The notes under the pieces were generated by a model that saw nothing but the letters and a program-made list of their open reading frames with translations, did not search any database and had not been told where the DNA came from. From Euzebya sp051004735 (GTDB taxonomy: Bacteria > Actinomycetota > Nitriliruptoria > Euzebyales > Euzebyaceae): a stretch of 54,523 nt of DNA. The DNA lies in NCBI GenBank assembly GCA_051004735.1, contig JBPCKA010000053.1:1-54523 (forward strand), in the 5' to 3' direction. Shown piece after piece: positions 53,431-54,523 of the stretch. The position numbers were made by a program, and so were the translations under genes. Positions within the stretch are counted from its first letter, which is position 1; each line of letters begins with the position of its first letter.

Positions 53431-54465
53431 TCAGGCCGAAGCAGATGGATGGGAGGGGGCGATCTCCGCGCCGGAGTCCTCGCCCGGAAGGCTGACCAAC
53501 GGGTCGGCCGGGCCGCGTTGGGCCAGATAGACCCCCAGGATCAGGATGGCGGCCCCGATGAACACGTTGGCACCGAACCGTTCACCACGGACCACCGCGC
53601 CGGCTGCCAGGCCCACGATGGGAACCAGATAGGTGACCATCGAGGCGTTCGTGGCGCCGACCCGTTCGATCAACGTGAAGTAGATGATGAACGCGATGCC
53701 AGTGCCGAACAGGCCCAACGCGAACAGCGCAGCAGTGACCAAGGGGCTCAATTCGGACAGGACGGGTGGTGATCCCTCAACCACATATGAGGCCAACGTC
53801 AACACCATCGCAGCCATGCACAACTGCGTCGCGACGGCGGGAAGGGTCCCGACCTTTCCCGAGATCTCCCGGCGGGTCAGGACACTGCCAAGGCCGTAGC
53901 CGAAGGGTGCGATCGCCGCGATTGCCAGAGCCATCACCGGACCTCCCGCACTGATCTCCCCGCCGATGATGATGAACGAGCCGATGACCGCCACGCCCAG
54001 ACCGACCACCCGGGCGGTGTGCAGTCGTTCGATGCCTGCGGCGACCGCCAGGATCAGCGTGGCCACGGGAGTGGTGGCGTTCAGGACCGCAACCAGTCCG
54101 GAGTCCAACGACTGCTGGGCCCAGGCCTGACCGGTCCACGGCACCGCGGTGCCCAGGATTCCGATGGCGGCCAGCGCGACCAGATGGCGGCGCTGGGTGG
54201 GGAGTTTCAGCTGTCGCACGGCCACGATGCCGACCAGCAGTGCGCCGCCGATGGTCAAGCGGCCGGCGACGACCCAGCCGGGTGGGATCTCGGCCACGGC
54301 GGTCTTGATGAACAAAAACGAGTTGCCCCACAGAAACGCCAACAGCAGCAGCAGTCCAGCATCACGCGGCGTGAAGGTGGACTGCTTGGCTGAGGTCACG
54401 GCGAAACCTGTCTGATCGGGGCGGGCTGCCACTGTGCCTGTCCGACTGGCATCCTTGCATGCCAC
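53431..54465 (-). CDS. EamA/DMT-family transporter
   Basis: About 344 residues (or 322 from GTG 54399). Ten membrane segments in two EamA repeats: LLLLLAFLWGNSFLFIKTAV, HLVALAAIGILGTAVPWTGQ, VLNATTPVATLILAVAAGIE, then ALFALGLFGTGIAFIIYFTL and SMVTYLVPIVGLAAGAVVRG. Drug/metabolite exporter of unknown substrate; the acidic C-terminal tail is cytosolic. Head of the trio with the crotonase and FAD genes (27-base gap). GGGGGGTGG precedes ATG 54465. Confidence 0.88.
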   Translation of the reverse strand: MACKDASRTGTVAARPDQTGFAVTSAKQSTFTPRDAGLLLLLAFLWGNSFLFIKTAVAEIPPGWVVAGRLTIGGALLVGIVAVRQLKLPTQRRHLVALAAIGILGTAVPWTGQAWAQQSLDSGLVAVLNATTPVATLILAVAAGIERLHTARVVGLGVAVIGSFIIIGGEISAGGPVMALAIAAIAPFGYGLGSVLTRREISGKVGTLPAVATQLCMAAMVLTLASYVVEGSPPVLSELSPLVTAALFALGLFGTGIAFIIYFTLIERVGATNASMVTYLVPIVGLAAGAVVRGERFGANVFIGAAILILGVYLAQRGPADPLVSLPGEDSGAEIAPSHPSASA

Positions 54466-54496
54466 CCCCCAATGCAGTGTGTCGGTGGATGCACCG

Positions 54497-54516
54497 TGCC
54501 GGTGTAGCCACCGGCA
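54497..54516. terminator. Hairpin at window edge
   Basis: TGCCGGTG (54497-54504) and CACCGGCA (54509-54516) form a perfect 8-bp stem with loop TAGC. No gene ends here on the plus strand, so it probably terminates a minus-strand gene lying beyond the window. Confidence 0.45.
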
Positions 54517-54523
54517 AACACAC

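Overview
The window is about 54.5 kb of GC-rich DNA with tight, often ATGA-overlapping genes. An actinobacterial source is suggested by a PAC2-family protein, an Rpf (resuscitation-promoting factor) domain protein, an Lsr2-like DNA-binding tail, an AcnA-type aconitase, an F420-type luciferase-like oxidoreductase and several CWB2 (cell-wall-binding repeat 2) surface proteins. I would guess a deep-branching actinobacterium (Nitriliruptoria/Euzebya-like), but this is inference from gene content only.

Layout. (1) 1-2058: 3' end of tyrS (partial), then an acyl-CoA synthetase on the minus strand. (2) 2265-12927: a catabolic and uptake operon that reads as reductive pyrimidine (or hydantoin) breakdown. 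It holds beta-ureidopropionase-like amidase, class III (beta-alanine type) aminotransferase, dihydropyrimidinase, methylmalonate/malonate-semialdehyde dehydrogenase, a luciferase-like F420/FMN oxidoreductase, and an ABC importer (permease, ATPase, permease, then an NMT1/THI5-like lipoprotein binding protein). A perfect 19-bp palindrome sits before the first gene. No classical dihydropyrimidine dehydrogenase is visible. (3) 12939-16685: a winged-helix regulator with a frameshifted membrane partner, two tandem operator-like palindromes, and acnA. (4) 16.7-32.0 kb: a plastic, decayed region of lipoproteins, a beta-propeller lipoprotein, a large membrane alpha/beta-hydrolase, a CWB2 protease, a CWB2 plus propeller surface protein, an LVIVD-type surface protein cut by an ISAzo13-type transposase remnant, a half DMT permease abutting a four-copy palindromic repeat array, and a graveyard of flavin monooxygenase, Mrr and tyrosine-integrase fragments beside a tRNA-Val. 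(5) 32.3-54.5 kb: mostly intact conserved genes, including an ERCC4-Lsr2 nuclease, an anti-sigma-like ATPase, an ychF to PRC/MgtE_N/CBS to DUF1003 run, PAC2, YqeY, HAD phosphatase, Rpf, an S9 prolyl-oligopeptidase, a large unknown zinc-ribbon protein, a LysM protein, mobA, rhodanese, DUF885, and a FAD oxidoreductase/enoyl-CoA hydratase/EamA trio.

Several genes in regions 3 and 4 carry apparent single-base frameshifts (near 13455, 17470, 26468, 28670, 31165). They may be true pseudogenes or draft-assembly indels; the sequence alone cannot tell which. The clearest candidate for new biology is the pyrimidine operon, where the luciferase-like protein could stand in for the missing ring-reducing enzyme. 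All family assignments come from reading motifs and recalled family features; no database search was run.
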